Part shown: positions 1 to 6,316 of the stretch, piece by piece
How the letters are laid out: each line of letters starts with the position of its first letter
How positions within the stretch are numbered: the first letter of the stretch is position 1
NCBI RefSeq assembly: GCF_046546335.1
Contig: NZ_JBKGYA010000046.1
Length of the DNA stretch: 12,795 nucleotides
From: Thiohalospira sp046546335
GTDB lineage: Bacteria > Pseudomonadota > Gammaproteobacteria > Thiohalospirales > Thiohalospiraceae
Direction: 5' to 3' (one strand)
Notes under the pieces: model-generated
Databases searched by the model: none
The model's input: the letters and a program-made list of their open reading frames with translations, nothing else
Told to the model about the DNA's origin: nothing
Position numbers and translations under genes: made by a program

Positions 1-945
1 CGCTTCACCACCGCGTTGCACTCGCCGGGGATGTACCTCCTCTACGAGTGGCTGGCGACCACCGACGAGGGGCGGCTGGCCGACCCCGTTCTGCCGCCGG
101 CGGGGACCTGGGTCATCGCGGGGTTCGGGCGCTTCGGGCAGTCCGTGGCGCGCTATCTCGATTTCCACGGCCAGCACTGGTGTGCCATCGACCCGGATCC
201 CCCCGCAGACCGGGCGGCCGATATGGTAACCGGGCGCGGGACCGAGGCGGTGACCCTGCGCGCCGCCGGGGTGGAGTCCGCCGTGGGCGTGGTGGCCGCC
301 ACCGATGACGATGCCGACAACCTCTCGGTCATCATGACCGCCCGGGAGCTCAATCCGGCGCTCTTCACCATCGCCCGCCAGACCCAGCGCCGCAACGACG
401 AGCTCTTCTCCGCCGCCAGGCTGGACATGGTGATGCAGCCCGGGACCATCATGGCCAGTCGCATCCTTAGCCTGGTGACCACGCCGCTGCTCACCGATTT
501 CCTGCGCCATGCACGTCACCAGGAGGCCGACTGGGCAAATGAACTGGTGAGCCGCCTGGCCGGCCTCCTGCCCGAGGGGGAGGCGCCGGAGGTCTGGGGG
601 GTGCGGCTGGATGCCTACGACGCCCCGGCGATCACCGAATGGCTCCGGGAGGGGGGCGAGGTCCCGGTGACGACCCTCCTGCGGGATCCCCGGGATTCGT
701 CGGTGGGGCTGTCCGCCATGGTGCTCCTGCGCCAGGACGGGGAGGGCAGGGAGGAGCTGCTGCCGGATCCCGGCACCCCCCTGCAGCCGGGGGATCGCCT
801 CCTCTTCGCCGGCCGCCACGGGGTCAGGCCCCGCCAGCGCTGGCTCCTGGACAACCGGAATGTCCTGGCATACCAGCTGCGCGGCCGCGCCATGCCGGAG
901 AGCTGGCTCTGGCAATGGCTAGGCGGGTGGGCTACTCGATCTTGA
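1..945 (+). CDS. TrkA/RCK-domain potassium channel or transport regulator, C-terminal part (5' partial)
   Basis: The frame is open from base 1, so the gene starts left of the window; 314 residues are visible. Counting from the first complete codon, an NAD-binding Rossmann unit starts near residue 36, with the glycine motif GFGRFG at 41-46 and an acidic strand end (AIDPD, 62-66). It runs to about residue 160. A TrkA_C/RCK_C-like region follows at about 195-275, ending in the typical PGDRLLFAG. In the family these domains bind nucleotide and gate K+ channels or Trk-type transporters from the cytoplasmic side. The visible part has no membrane segment, so the pore, if there is one, lies upstream. 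It may be a Kch-like channel or a tandem TrkA protein. The stop codon overlaps the convergent DsrE-like gene by 14 bp. Confidence 0.85.
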   Translation, partial: RFTTALHSPGMYLLYEWLATTDEGRLADPVLPPAGTWVIAGFGRFGQSVARYLDFHGQHWCAIDPDPPADRAADMVTGRGTEAVTLRAAGVESAVGVVAATDDDADNLSVIMTARELNPALFTIARQTQRRNDELFSAARLDMVMQPGTIMASRILSLVTTPLLTDFLRHARHQEADWANELVSRLAGLLPEGEAPEVWGVRLDAYDAPAITEWLREGGEVPVTTLLRDPRDSSVGLSAMVLLRQDGEGREELLPDPGTPLQPGDRLLFAGRHGVRPRQRWLLDNRNVLAYQLRGRAMPESWLWQWLGGWATRS

Positions 946-1435
946 GGTAGCTGAAGCCGCGCGACTGTAATTCGGCGATCCGGACCACGCCCGACGGCAC
1001 CGTGGTTACGGGGCCGTAGAGTTCCGACTCCTCCAGGCCCACCTGGGAGCGGGTGATGTCGCACAGCTCCAGCTTCACATCGTGCATCTCCGCGAGACTG
1101 AGCAGACGGCCCCGGAGGTCTTCCCGGCGCTCCGACAGGGCCTCGTCAGTCTCGAAGGGCGTGTCCTCCAGGCGGTCATCGGTGACAAAGCGCAGGCCGT
1201 GGGAGACGAAGACGATCCGGACGTCGGCCTCCATGAGCTGGTCGTTGTAGTGGGTCATCATGTTGTTGATGCTGGTCAGCATCGCCGAGAAGCGTTGCGG
1301 GTCGGCGAAGTCGGCGTGATAGACCACCTTCGCGTCGGGTTCCTGGGCCGGTGCGGGGCGGGGGAGCGTCAGGGCGGCGACCAGGGCGAGCAGGGAGAGG
1401 GTAGCGGTCAGGGAACGCAGAGCACGCGGGGACAT
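932..1435 (-). CDS. Secreted DsrE-family protein, copy A
   Basis: The 167-residue protein has a Sec signal peptide: a positively charged start, a hydrophobic stretch at about 8-24, and a likely cleavage after APA near residue 30. A DsrE/DsrF-like domain follows, with one cysteine at 125 in the motif HDVKLELCD and a conserved VPSGV at 147-151. Such domains carry or bind sulfur species in characterised cytoplasmic members. The role of the exported forms is not settled, so a periplasmic sulfur or redox role is inference. I chose the ATG at 1435 over the in-frame ATG at 1450 because GGAGGAG (1442-1448) sits ideally before it. Copy B, just upstream on the same strand, aligns without gaps; by hand about 71 of 132 mature residues are identical. 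The 3' end overlaps the convergent K+ regulator gene. Confidence 0.85.
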   Translation of the reverse strand: MSPRALRSLTATLSLLALVAALTLPRPAPAQEPDAKVVYHADFADPQRFSAMLTSINNMMTHYNDQLMEADVRIVFVSHGLRFVTDDRLEDTPFETDEALSERREDLRGRLLSLAEMHDVKLELCDITRSQVGLEESELYGPVTTVPSGVVRIAELQSRGFSYLKIE

Positions 1436-1471
1436 CGTGGACTCCTCCATCGTTATCGTTGGTGTCCCCGA

Positions 1472-1480
1472 AGTCTAGCA
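1472..1480 (-). promoter_or_regulatory. Candidate extended -10 for DsrE copy A
   Basis: The minus strand reads TGCTAGACT, an extended -10 (TGn plus TAGACT), 37 bases before the copy A start codon. I see no convincing -35. It would let copy A be transcribed apart from copy B, whose stop lies 30 bp upstream of this site. A very similar TGCTAGAAT lies before the DUF1992 gene. Confidence 0.3.
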
Positions 1481-1509
1481 GTGGCGATCACCCGCTGCGG
1501 GATGGCCCT

Positions 1510-2007
1510 TCACTGTACCTTGATGTACTGGAAGCCCTTGCGCTGGAGCTCGGCCACCCGGGCCACGCCGGAGGGGACCACCTCCACGTCGGCGTAGAGG
1601 TCGTCCTCGGCCAGCTCGCCGGCTTTGCGGGTCCGGTCGCACAGCTCCAGCTTCACGTCGTGGACCTCGGTCAGGGTCTGCAGGCGGTCCCGGAGCTCGG
1701 CGCGCCGTTCCTCGAAGTCGTCCGGCGTCTCGAAGGGGGTGCCTGCCATATCCTCATCGGTGACATAGCGCACCCCCTGAGAGAGGAAGACGATCCGGAT
1801 GTCGTAGTCGAGCAGCTTCTCCTTGTAGTGCTTGACCATGTTGCGCACGTTGTTGAGCGTCAGGTTGAAGCGGTCCGGATCGGCGAAGTCGACGTGGAAG
1901 ACGACCTGGCGGTCGACCTCGTCGCCGGAATCGGCGGCGGCGGGGCCGGCCAGCCCGAGGCCAAGCAGCGCGGCGAGGGCCAGGAGCAGGGATCGGATAT
2001 GCGTCAT
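1510..2007 (-). CDS. Secreted DsrE-family protein, copy B
   Basis: The 165-residue protein has a signal peptide (hydrophobic at about 6-24, cleavage near PAAA-DS at 25/26). The DsrE-like domain carries its single cysteine at 123 in HDVKLELCD, and shows TPFET (90-94) and VPSGV (144-148). It is a clear tandem paralogue of copy A, which lies 74 bp downstream on the same strand; the mature parts align over 132 residues without a gap. The ATG at 2007 is preceded by AGGAG (minus strand, 2015-2019) at good spacing. The pair may form a hetero-oligomer as cytoplasmic Dsr/Tus proteins do, but each has only one cysteine and no sulfur-oxidation gene is in view. The exact role is unknown. Confidence 0.87.
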   Translation of the reverse strand: MTHIRSLLLALAALLGLGLAGPAAADSGDEVDRQVVFHVDFADPDRFNLTLNNVRNMVKHYKEKLLDYDIRIVFLSQGVRYVTDEDMAGTPFETPDDFEERRAELRDRLQTLTEVHDVKLELCDRTRKAGELAEDDLYADVEVVPSGVARVAELQRKGFQYIKVQ

Positions 2008-2133
2008 CTTCGAACTCCTTGTTGCAGTAAGGAACGGGTGGATTCGGTTCGGGAGCGCTGGAGGCTGTCACGTTCGTCGAGCCCTGCCCGGCGCTGCCCG
2101 GGGCCTCTGACCGCGGTGCGCGCCGGAAGTGCC

Positions 2134-2162
2134 TTGCAAAGCGGTCCGCCCGGTGCAAGATT
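2134..2162 (+). promoter_or_regulatory. Candidate sigma70 promoter for the 107-residue protein gene
   Basis: TTGCAA (2134-2139) and AAGATT (2157-2162) are 17 bp apart and lie 35 bp before the start codon. They match the consensus at 4/6 and 3/6. The site sits in the 190-bp divergent region (2008-2197) shared with DsrE copy B. No clear promoter for copy B is visible there. Confidence 0.3.
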
Positions 2163-2197
2163 GGGAAGAGAGACCCGCGTCGAGAGGAGGATGGTCC

Positions 2198-2521
2198 ATG
2201 GGACATTTCGCCAATGCCGAGGAGATCGGCGCCCTGGAGAAGGATCTGGAAAAGGAACGCCCCGTTCCCAACAAGGATCCCGAGCAGACCCACGTGGTCT
2301 ACTGGCACGTCTTCCGGCGGCGGGAGGATGCCTCGGCCTTCGCCCGCCGGGTGATGCTTGAGCCCGGGGAGCAGCTGGTGGCCGGCCACTGCGAGGATGA
2401 CCTGGGACGGCTCTGGTGGCTCGGCGTGCGGGTGGATGATCTGGCGAAGTGGGGCAATCGCAGCGCCATCCACAAGATCGACGCCGGAGACGGGGGCAAT
2501 CCCGGATCCACCATGCTCTGA
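2198..2521 (+). CDS. Small cytoplasmic protein, possibly RraB-like
   Basis: The 107-residue protein has no signal peptide, membrane segment or obvious catalytic motif. An open frame extends upstream to 2129, but the ATG at 2198 is preferred because GAGGAGG (2184-2190) lies 7 bases before it. An out-of-frame ATG at 2191 overlaps that site. The centre, THVVYWHVFRRREDASAFAR (31-50) followed by QLVAGHCEDDLGRLWWLGV (59-77), suggests a compact alpha/beta domain. It faintly resembles the RNase E regulator RraB, but I cannot confirm this by eye. The tail is Gly/Asp-rich. The gene stands alone and converges on the FKBP gene across a strong hairpin. Confidence 0.75.
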   Translation: MGHFANAEEIGALEKDLEKERPVPNKDPEQTHVVYWHVFRRREDASAFARRVMLEPGEQLVAGHCEDDLGRLWWLGVRVDDLAKWGNRSAIHKIDAGDGGNPGSTML

Positions 2522-2527
2522 GGGGGG

Positions 2528-2549
2528 CGCGGTGTCCCGGGACACCGCG
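2528..2549. terminator. Perfect 22-bp palindrome between convergent genes
   Basis: An 11-bp arm (2528-2538) is followed at once by its exact reverse complement (2539-2549). As RNA this gives a stem of about 9 bp with a CCGG tetraloop on either strand. It lies 7 bases after the stop of the 107-residue protein gene and 9 bases from the stop of the FKBP gene, so it can serve both. No U-tract follows, so it may work with Rho or mainly as a 3'-end stabiliser. Confidence 0.6.
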
Positions 2550-2558
2550 GCGGGGGAG

Positions 2559-3248
2559 TTACTCGGCGTTGGCCTCGAGCAGCTCGATCTCGAAGACCAG
2601 GGTCTCCCCCGGGCCGATGGAGGGCCCGGCCCCCTGGTCGCCGTAGGCCATCTCCGGCGGTATGACGACCTTCCACTTGTCGCCTTCCTCCATCTTCGGC
2701 AGTACCTGCTGCCAGCCCTCGATGACCGAATCGGTGGGGAAGGTCACCGGCTCGCCCCGTTCGCGGGAGCTGTCGAAGACCTCGCCGTCCACCGTCTCAC
2801 CATGGTAGTGGACGCGGACCGTGTCACCGGCCTCGGGGCTGGGGCCATCGCCGTCCTCCAGGACCTTCCAGGCAACACCGTCGTCGTTGACCTCGACTTC
2901 CTCTTCCGCCCTGAACTCCTCCATGTACTTGCTGCCGGCCTCGCGGCTGGATTCGGCATCCTCGCGCTGTTCCTCTACCTGCTTTTCCTGGGCGGCCTGC
3001 ATGGCGGCCTGCATGGCCTCCTCATCCAGAGCCGGGTCCTTGCCCTCCAGTGCGTCCCTGATGGCAGCGGCCACGGCGTCGCCGTCCAGTTCCATGCCGC
3101 TCTGCTGGATATTCTGGCCCACCTGCCAGCCCACGGCGTAGGAGTGACGACCCTCGTCACTGTCCAGGTCGACCTCGTTATCGCCGCCGTCGTTGCAACC
3201 GGCAAGAGCCAGCAGCGCCGCGGGGAACAGGATCTTCAATCGGTACAC
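2559..3248 (-). CDS. fkpA: FKBP-type peptidyl-prolyl cis-trans isomerase, lipoprotein (FkpA/Mip-like)
   Basis: This 229-residue enzyme isomerises X-Pro bonds and assists folding of envelope proteins. A lipobox, LALAGC, gives an acylated Cys18. Asn at +2 suggests sorting to the outer membrane, on the E. coli rule. Residues about 30-115 match the helical FKBP N-terminal dimerisation region (YAVGWQVGQNI). Residues about 139-225 form the FKBP domain, with VRVHYHG, VFDSS, VIEGWQQVL, IPPEMAYG and the final LVFEIELLE. Length fits the family. Translation starts at GTG (3246-3248) with AGGAG (3256-3260) 7 bases upstream. The Asp/Glu-rich stretch after the lipobox fits a salt-adapted periplasm. A 12-bp tandem duplication lies inside the N-terminal domain. 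Confidence 0.93.
   Translation of the reverse strand: MYRLKILFPAALLALAGCNDGGDNEVDLDSDEGRHSYAVGWQVGQNIQQSGMELDGDAVAAAIRDALEGKDPALDEEAMQAAMQAAQEKQVEEQREDAESSREAGSKYMEEFRAEEEVEVNDDGVAWKVLEDGDGPSPEAGDTVRVHYHGETVDGEVFDSSRERGEPVTFPTDSVIEGWQQVLPKMEEGDKWKVVIPPEMAYGDQGAGPSIGPGETLVFEIELLEANAE
2991..3014. repeat. Tandem 12-bp duplication inside the FKBP gene
   Basis: Two exact copies of GGCGGCCTGCAT (2991-3002 and 3003-3014) lie in tandem. On the coding strand they give a doubled Met-Gln-Ala-Ala unit in the helical N-terminal domain. The frame is kept. This looks like replication slippage extending a helix by about one turn. Confidence 0.7.
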
Positions 3249-3369
3249 GGTCGATCTCCTTGTGGTGGATTACGCCCCGGCATATTCGCACAGGGGGCGA
3301 CAGGGCGGAACCGGGCGCCGCGCACTTGGCCCGGAGTACGTAGGTACCCTGGAGCGCGGACGTGTCGGT

Positions 3370-3397
3370 TTGTCGCGCCTGCCTTCGGTGTTACATT
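3370..3397 (+). promoter_or_regulatory. Candidate promoter for the Na+/H+ antiporter
   Basis: TTGTCG (3370-3375) and TACATT (3392-3397) are 16 bp apart, with TG at 3389-3390 giving an extended -10. The start codon is 26 bp further on. A small GC hairpin (3399-3403 with 3410-3414) sits in the predicted short leader, just before a G-run that is the only Shine-Dalgarno candidate. The 175-bp divergent region 3249-3423 shows no clear promoter for the FKBP gene. Confidence 0.4.
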
Positions 3398-3423
3398 GGC
3401 GCGCTTGCTCGCGCGGGGGGTCC

Positions 3424-5247
3424 ATGGGACACGAACTTACACTGCTGTTCGGGCTGGTTCTCATCCTCGGGATGGCGGCTCAGTGGCTGGCCTGGGCGGC
3501 GCAGATCCCGGCCATCGTGCTGCTGGCCACCGCCGGGATCCTGGTGGGGCCGGTCTTCGGGGTCATGGATCCCTCGGCGGACCTCGGCGGCCTCCTGGAG
3601 CCGCTGATCAAGCTCGGCGTGGCCATCATCCTCTTCGAGGGGGGGCTCTCCCTGCAGTGGCACGAGCTGCGCCAGGCCGCCGCCGGCGTACGCCGCCTGG
3701 TCAGCCTCAATGTCCTGTTCATGTTCGCCTTCGGCAGCACCGCGGCCTACTACCTGGGCGGCCTCTCGTTGCCGGTGGCCATGGTCTTCGGCGCCATCGG
3801 CGTGGTCACCGGCCCCACGGTGATCCTGCCCCTGTTGCGTCACGCACGGCTGCGCAAGCGCCCCGCCTCCTACCTCAAGTGGGAGGGGATCATCAACGAC
3901 CCCATCGGCGCCATCCTGGCGGTGGCGCTGTTCGAGTACTTCACCTATACCGGCGGCGGCAACGGCGGCTGGCAGGAGATGGCGCTGCACCTGGCCATGG
4001 GGCTGGGGCTGGCCGTGGCCCTGGGCGTCGTCGGGGCCTGGCTCATGGCCGAGGGGCTGCGCCGGGGCCACATGCCGGAGTACCTCAAGGGGCCCATTGC
4101 CCTGGCCGGCGCCATCGCCGTCTACATCGCCGCCGACCTCTACATGGAGGAGCTGGGGCTGATGGCGGTGACCATCTTCGGCCTGGTCCTGGGCAACCGG
4201 AAGCTGGCGAGCATCGGCGAGCTGCGCCGGTTCAAGGAATACATCGCGGTCATCCTCGTCTCCGCCGTCTTCATCCTCCTCACCGCCGATCTGAAGCCGG
4301 CCACCCTGATGGCCCTGGACTGGTCCACGGTGGCCCTGCTGGCGGCCATGATCTTCCTGGTGCGGCCGGCCAGCGTCTTCCTGGCCACCCTGGGGACCGA
4401 CATGAGCTGGCAGGAGCGGACCCTGGTGGGCTGGATCGCCCCGCGCGGGATCGTGGCCGCGGCCGTGGCGGGCGTCTTCGGTCCACGCATGGCAGAGCAG
4501 GGCTACGCCGGCGGTGAACTCCTGCTGCCGCTGGTCTTCGGCCTGATCCTGGCCACGGTGGTCCTCCACGGCTTCACTTTGAGCGGGCTTGCGCGCTACC
4601 TGGGGCTGTCGGTTTCAAGGACCAACGGGGTCCTCATCGTCGGTGCCTCTCCCTGGACGGTGGGGCTGGCCGAGGCGCTGCGTGAGGCACGGGTGCCGGT
4701 GCTCATCGCCGACCCCTCCTGGTCGCGCCTGCGGCCGGTGCGCAATGCCGAACTCCCGGTCTTCCACGGCGAGGTCCTCTCGGAGCACGCGGAGCATACC
4801 CTGGAGTTCAACGAGGCCGGCTACCTGCTGGCGGCCACCGACAACGACGCCTACAACGCCCTGGTCTGTACCCGCTTTGCCGGGGAGTTCGGCCGCCACC
4901 GGGTCTTCCAGCTCCCGGCGCCGCAGAAGAGCGACGAGGGGGCAGTCCCCTACACGCCGGGGATGCGCGGGCAGGTGACGCCCAAGGCGGATGCCTGGTA
5001 CGACGACCTGGTGGCCGATACCTATCGCGGCTACGTCTTCCACCGCACCCAGCTCACCGAGAAGTATCCCTACCGCCAGTGGCGGGCCGACGGCGGGGAT
5101 CGCCTGCTGCCGGTGGCGCTGGTCCGGGAGGGGCGGCAGGTGCGCTTCTTTTCCCCCGATTCCGAGGTCCATCCCCGGGCGGGGGATATCCTCATCGCCT
5201 TTGGTCCCCCCGGTGCCCGGGATGATGCCCGAGGACCCGGCGGCTGA
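3424..5247 (+). CDS. CPA1-type Na+/H+ (cation/proton) antiporter with C-terminal RCK-like domain
   Basis: The 607-residue inner-membrane protein should exchange cytoplasmic Na+ or K+ for protons. Residues 1-395 hold about a dozen hydrophobic segments. CPA1/NhaP landmarks are the LFEGGL segment (70-75), the Asn158-Asp159 pair in WEGIINDP, and WIAPRGIVAAAVAG (337-350). Residues about 402-500 form a Rossmann-like RCK_N domain, but its glycine motif is degenerate (VGASPW). The end (about 555-593, finishing PRAGDILIAFG) resembles TrkA_C. The ATG at 3424 starts right at the first membrane segment; the frame is open further upstream but lacks family-like sequence there. SD is weak (G-run 3415-3420). 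The 3' end overlaps the convergent mtfA by 56 bp. With the K+ regulator at the left edge this suggests ion homeostasis; the cation specificity is unproved. Confidence 0.9.
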   Translation: MGHELTLLFGLVLILGMAAQWLAWAAQIPAIVLLATAGILVGPVFGVMDPSADLGGLLEPLIKLGVAIILFEGGLSLQWHELRQAAAGVRRLVSLNVLFMFAFGSTAAYYLGGLSLPVAMVFGAIGVVTGPTVILPLLRHARLRKRPASYLKWEGIINDPIGAILAVALFEYFTYTGGGNGGWQEMALHLAMGLGLAVALGVVGAWLMAEGLRRGHMPEYLKGPIALAGAIAVYIAADLYMEELGLMAVTIFGLVLGNRKLASIGELRRFKEYIAVILVSAVFILLTADLKPATLMALDWSTVALLAAMIFLVRPASVFLATLGTDMSWQERTLVGWIAPRGIVAAAVAGVFGPRMAEQGYAGGELLLPLVFGLILATVVLHGFTLSGLARYLGLSVSRTNGVLIVGASPWTVGLAEALREARVPVLIADPSWSRLRPVRNAELPVFHGEVLSEHAEHTLEFNEAGYLLAATDNDAYNALVCTRFAGEFGRHRVFQLPAPQKSDEGAVPYTPGMRGQVTPKADAWYDDLVADTYRGYVFHRTQLTEKYPYRQWRADGGDRLLPVALVREGRQVRFFSPDSEVHPRAGDILIAFGPPGARDDARGPGG

Positions 5248-5998
5248 GGGGGTCCTGGGCGAAGAATTCGCGCAGCTGGTCGTAGAGGGCCGGATAGGCG
5301 GTCTCCAGCTGGTCGGGGAGCACGAAGAAGTATTCGCAGGCGACGGCGAAGAATTCCGCCGGATCGGTGAGGGCGTAGGGGTCGAGGTCCGGGTGGCCGG
5401 CCTCGTCGGCCGCCTCCAGATGAGCCCAGGCGGCCTCGAAGGCGGCGGTCCACGCCTGCGGATCCATGCCCCGCCGCAGCGGGGGGAAGCCGTTGGCCAC
5501 ACCATTGCTCGCATCGATCTTGTGGGCGATCTCGTGGATGACCACATTGCCCTCGTCGGCGCCGGGGTGGTCGGGCCGCGCATCCTCCCAGGCCAGGACC
5601 AGCGGCCCGCGATCCCACGCCTCGCCGGCCAGCTCCCGCTCGGTGATGTGCTCCACGCCCGCCTCGTCCACCTCCTCGTGGCGCGCCACGAAGGTCCCGG
5701 GGTGGATGATCACGGCGTGCCAGCCGTCGAGGTAGTGCGGGTCCAGATGGAGGAGGGGGAGGGCGGCCTGGATGGCCACCGATATGGCCATCTCCGGGGT
5801 CACCTCGAGGCCGCCACCCCCCTCCACCGCCTTGCGGTGGAGGAACAGGCTGGCGACCTCCCAGAGCTGTCGCTGTTCCCCCGACGAGAGCTCGCCGGCC
5901 AGGGGGAAGGCCCGCAGTGCCGCGGACCACGGGCCGGGCGCGATGCCGTGACGGCGGAGCAGGCGCTGCCTGTGCCAGGCGCGCAGACGCTGGAGCAT
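5192..5998 (-). CDS. mtfA: MtfA-family zinc-dependent peptidase
   Basis: The 268-residue length matches MtfA. The zinc motif HEIAHKID is at 155-162, and the downstream acidic ligand region DPAEFFAVACEYFF is at 212-225 (Glu215 the likely third ligand). Both are family hallmarks. E. coli MtfA is a cytoplasmic aminopeptidase that binds and inactivates the glucose repressor Mlc; whether that partner exists here is unknown. The frame is open up to 6067, but that part lies inside a tRNA gene, so I chose the ATG at 5998, where the conserved sequence begins. The Shine-Dalgarno is weak (GAG 6 bases upstream). The start is 39 nt after the CCA end of tRNA-Leu(GAG) with no terminator between, so co-transcription with the tRNAs is likely. 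The end overlaps the antiporter gene. Confidence 0.9.
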   Translation of the reverse strand: MLQRLRAWHRQRLLRRHGIAPGPWSAALRAFPLAGELSSGEQRQLWEVASLFLHRKAVEGGGGLEVTPEMAISVAIQAALPLLHLDPHYLDGWHAVIIHPGTFVARHEEVDEAGVEHITERELAGEAWDRGPLVLAWEDARPDHPGADEGNVVIHEIAHKIDASNGVANGFPPLRRGMDPQAWTAAFEAAWAHLEAADEAGHPDLDPYALTDPAEFFAVACEYFFVLPDQLETAYPALYDQLREFFAQDPLSRRVLGHHPGHRGDQRR

Positions 5999-6037
5999 CG
6001 TGAACTCGCGGAAACGGGAACGGGGAGGAGCGGAAAA

Positions 6038-6124
6038 TGGTGCGCGGGGCGAGACTTGAACTCGCACGGGGTTGCCCCCACTAGCCCCTCAAGCTAGCGT
6101 GTCTACCGATTTCACCACCCGCGC
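6038..6124 (-). tRNA. tRNA-Leu (anticodon GAG)
   Basis: The minus strand folds into a class II tRNA of 87 nt including the encoded CCA (6038-6040). The acceptor is GCGCGGG paired with CCCGCGC. The anticodon stem CTAGC/GCTAG encloses the loop TTGAGGG, with anticodon GAG at 6088-6090. The long variable arm (GGGG-CAA-CCCC) is typical of leucine tRNA, and the T arm is GCGAG-TTCAAGT-CTCGC. It reads CUC and CUU codons and lies 25 nt after the other leucine tRNA. Confidence 0.97.
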
Positions 6125-6149
6125 AGGGCTTCTTGCTGATTGTCTTGCC

Positions 6150-6234
6150 TGGTGGCGCCGGTGAGACTCGAACTCACACCTCAGAAGAGACCTGATTTTG
6201 AGTCAGGCGCGTCTACCGGTTCCGCCACGGCGCC
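6150..6234 (-). tRNA. tRNA-Leu (anticodon CAA)
   Basis: This minus-strand class II tRNA is 85 nt including the encoded CCA (6150-6152). The acceptor is GGCGCCG paired with CGGCGCC. The anticodon stem CCTGA/TCAGG holds the loop CTCAAAA, with anticodon CAA at 6198-6200. It has a long variable arm, and the T arm is GTGAG-TTCGAGT-CTCAC. It reads UUG codons. Being first in the transcription direction, it probably shares a precursor with tRNA-Leu(GAG). Confidence 0.97.
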
Positions 6235-6273
6235 GTCGAGAGGCAGTGAGGCTGCCGCCGTCGACAGTTTCGT

Positions 6274-6282
6274 ACTCTACCA
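6274..6282 (-). promoter_or_regulatory. Candidate extended -10 for the tRNA-Leu pair
   Basis: The minus strand reads TGGTAGAGT, an extended -10 with TAGAGT (4/6), about 40 bases before the first tRNA. A -35 is not evident; the hexamer at 17-bp spacing, ATGGCG, matches poorly. The leader between here and the tRNA holds a nested inverted repeat (6235-6265). The alternative is read-through from the R3H ATPase gene, which ends 82 bp upstream with no terminator in view. Confidence 0.35.
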
Positions 6283-6316
6283 CATCTGCGCCCCGACGCC
6301 ATACCCCCGACTCCCG

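Noticed and set aside
932..945. Overlapping convergent gene ends (also 5192-5247)
   Set aside because: Common in compact GC-rich genomes and explained by shared stop regions; no sign of frameshift or a special mechanism.
1459..2361. Plus-strand open frame of 300 codons opposite DsrE copy B
   Set aside because: It is an antisense shadow of copy B with no start signals or family motifs.
2193..3430. Identical 13-mer GGTCCATGGGACA at two start codons (2193-2205 and 3419-3431)
   Set aside because: Both encode Met-Gly and are otherwise unrelated genes; short and GC-rich enough to be coincidence.
2358..4517. Long plus-strand open frame of 719 codons
   Set aside because: It overlaps the FKBP gene on the other strand and the antiporter in another frame, has repetitive low-complexity translation, and arises from high GC at third positions.
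5999..6067. In-frame upstream extension of mtfA to 6067
   Set aside because: It runs into the 3' part of tRNA-Leu(GAG) and lacks MtfA-like sequence; the ATG at 5998 gives the usual family length.
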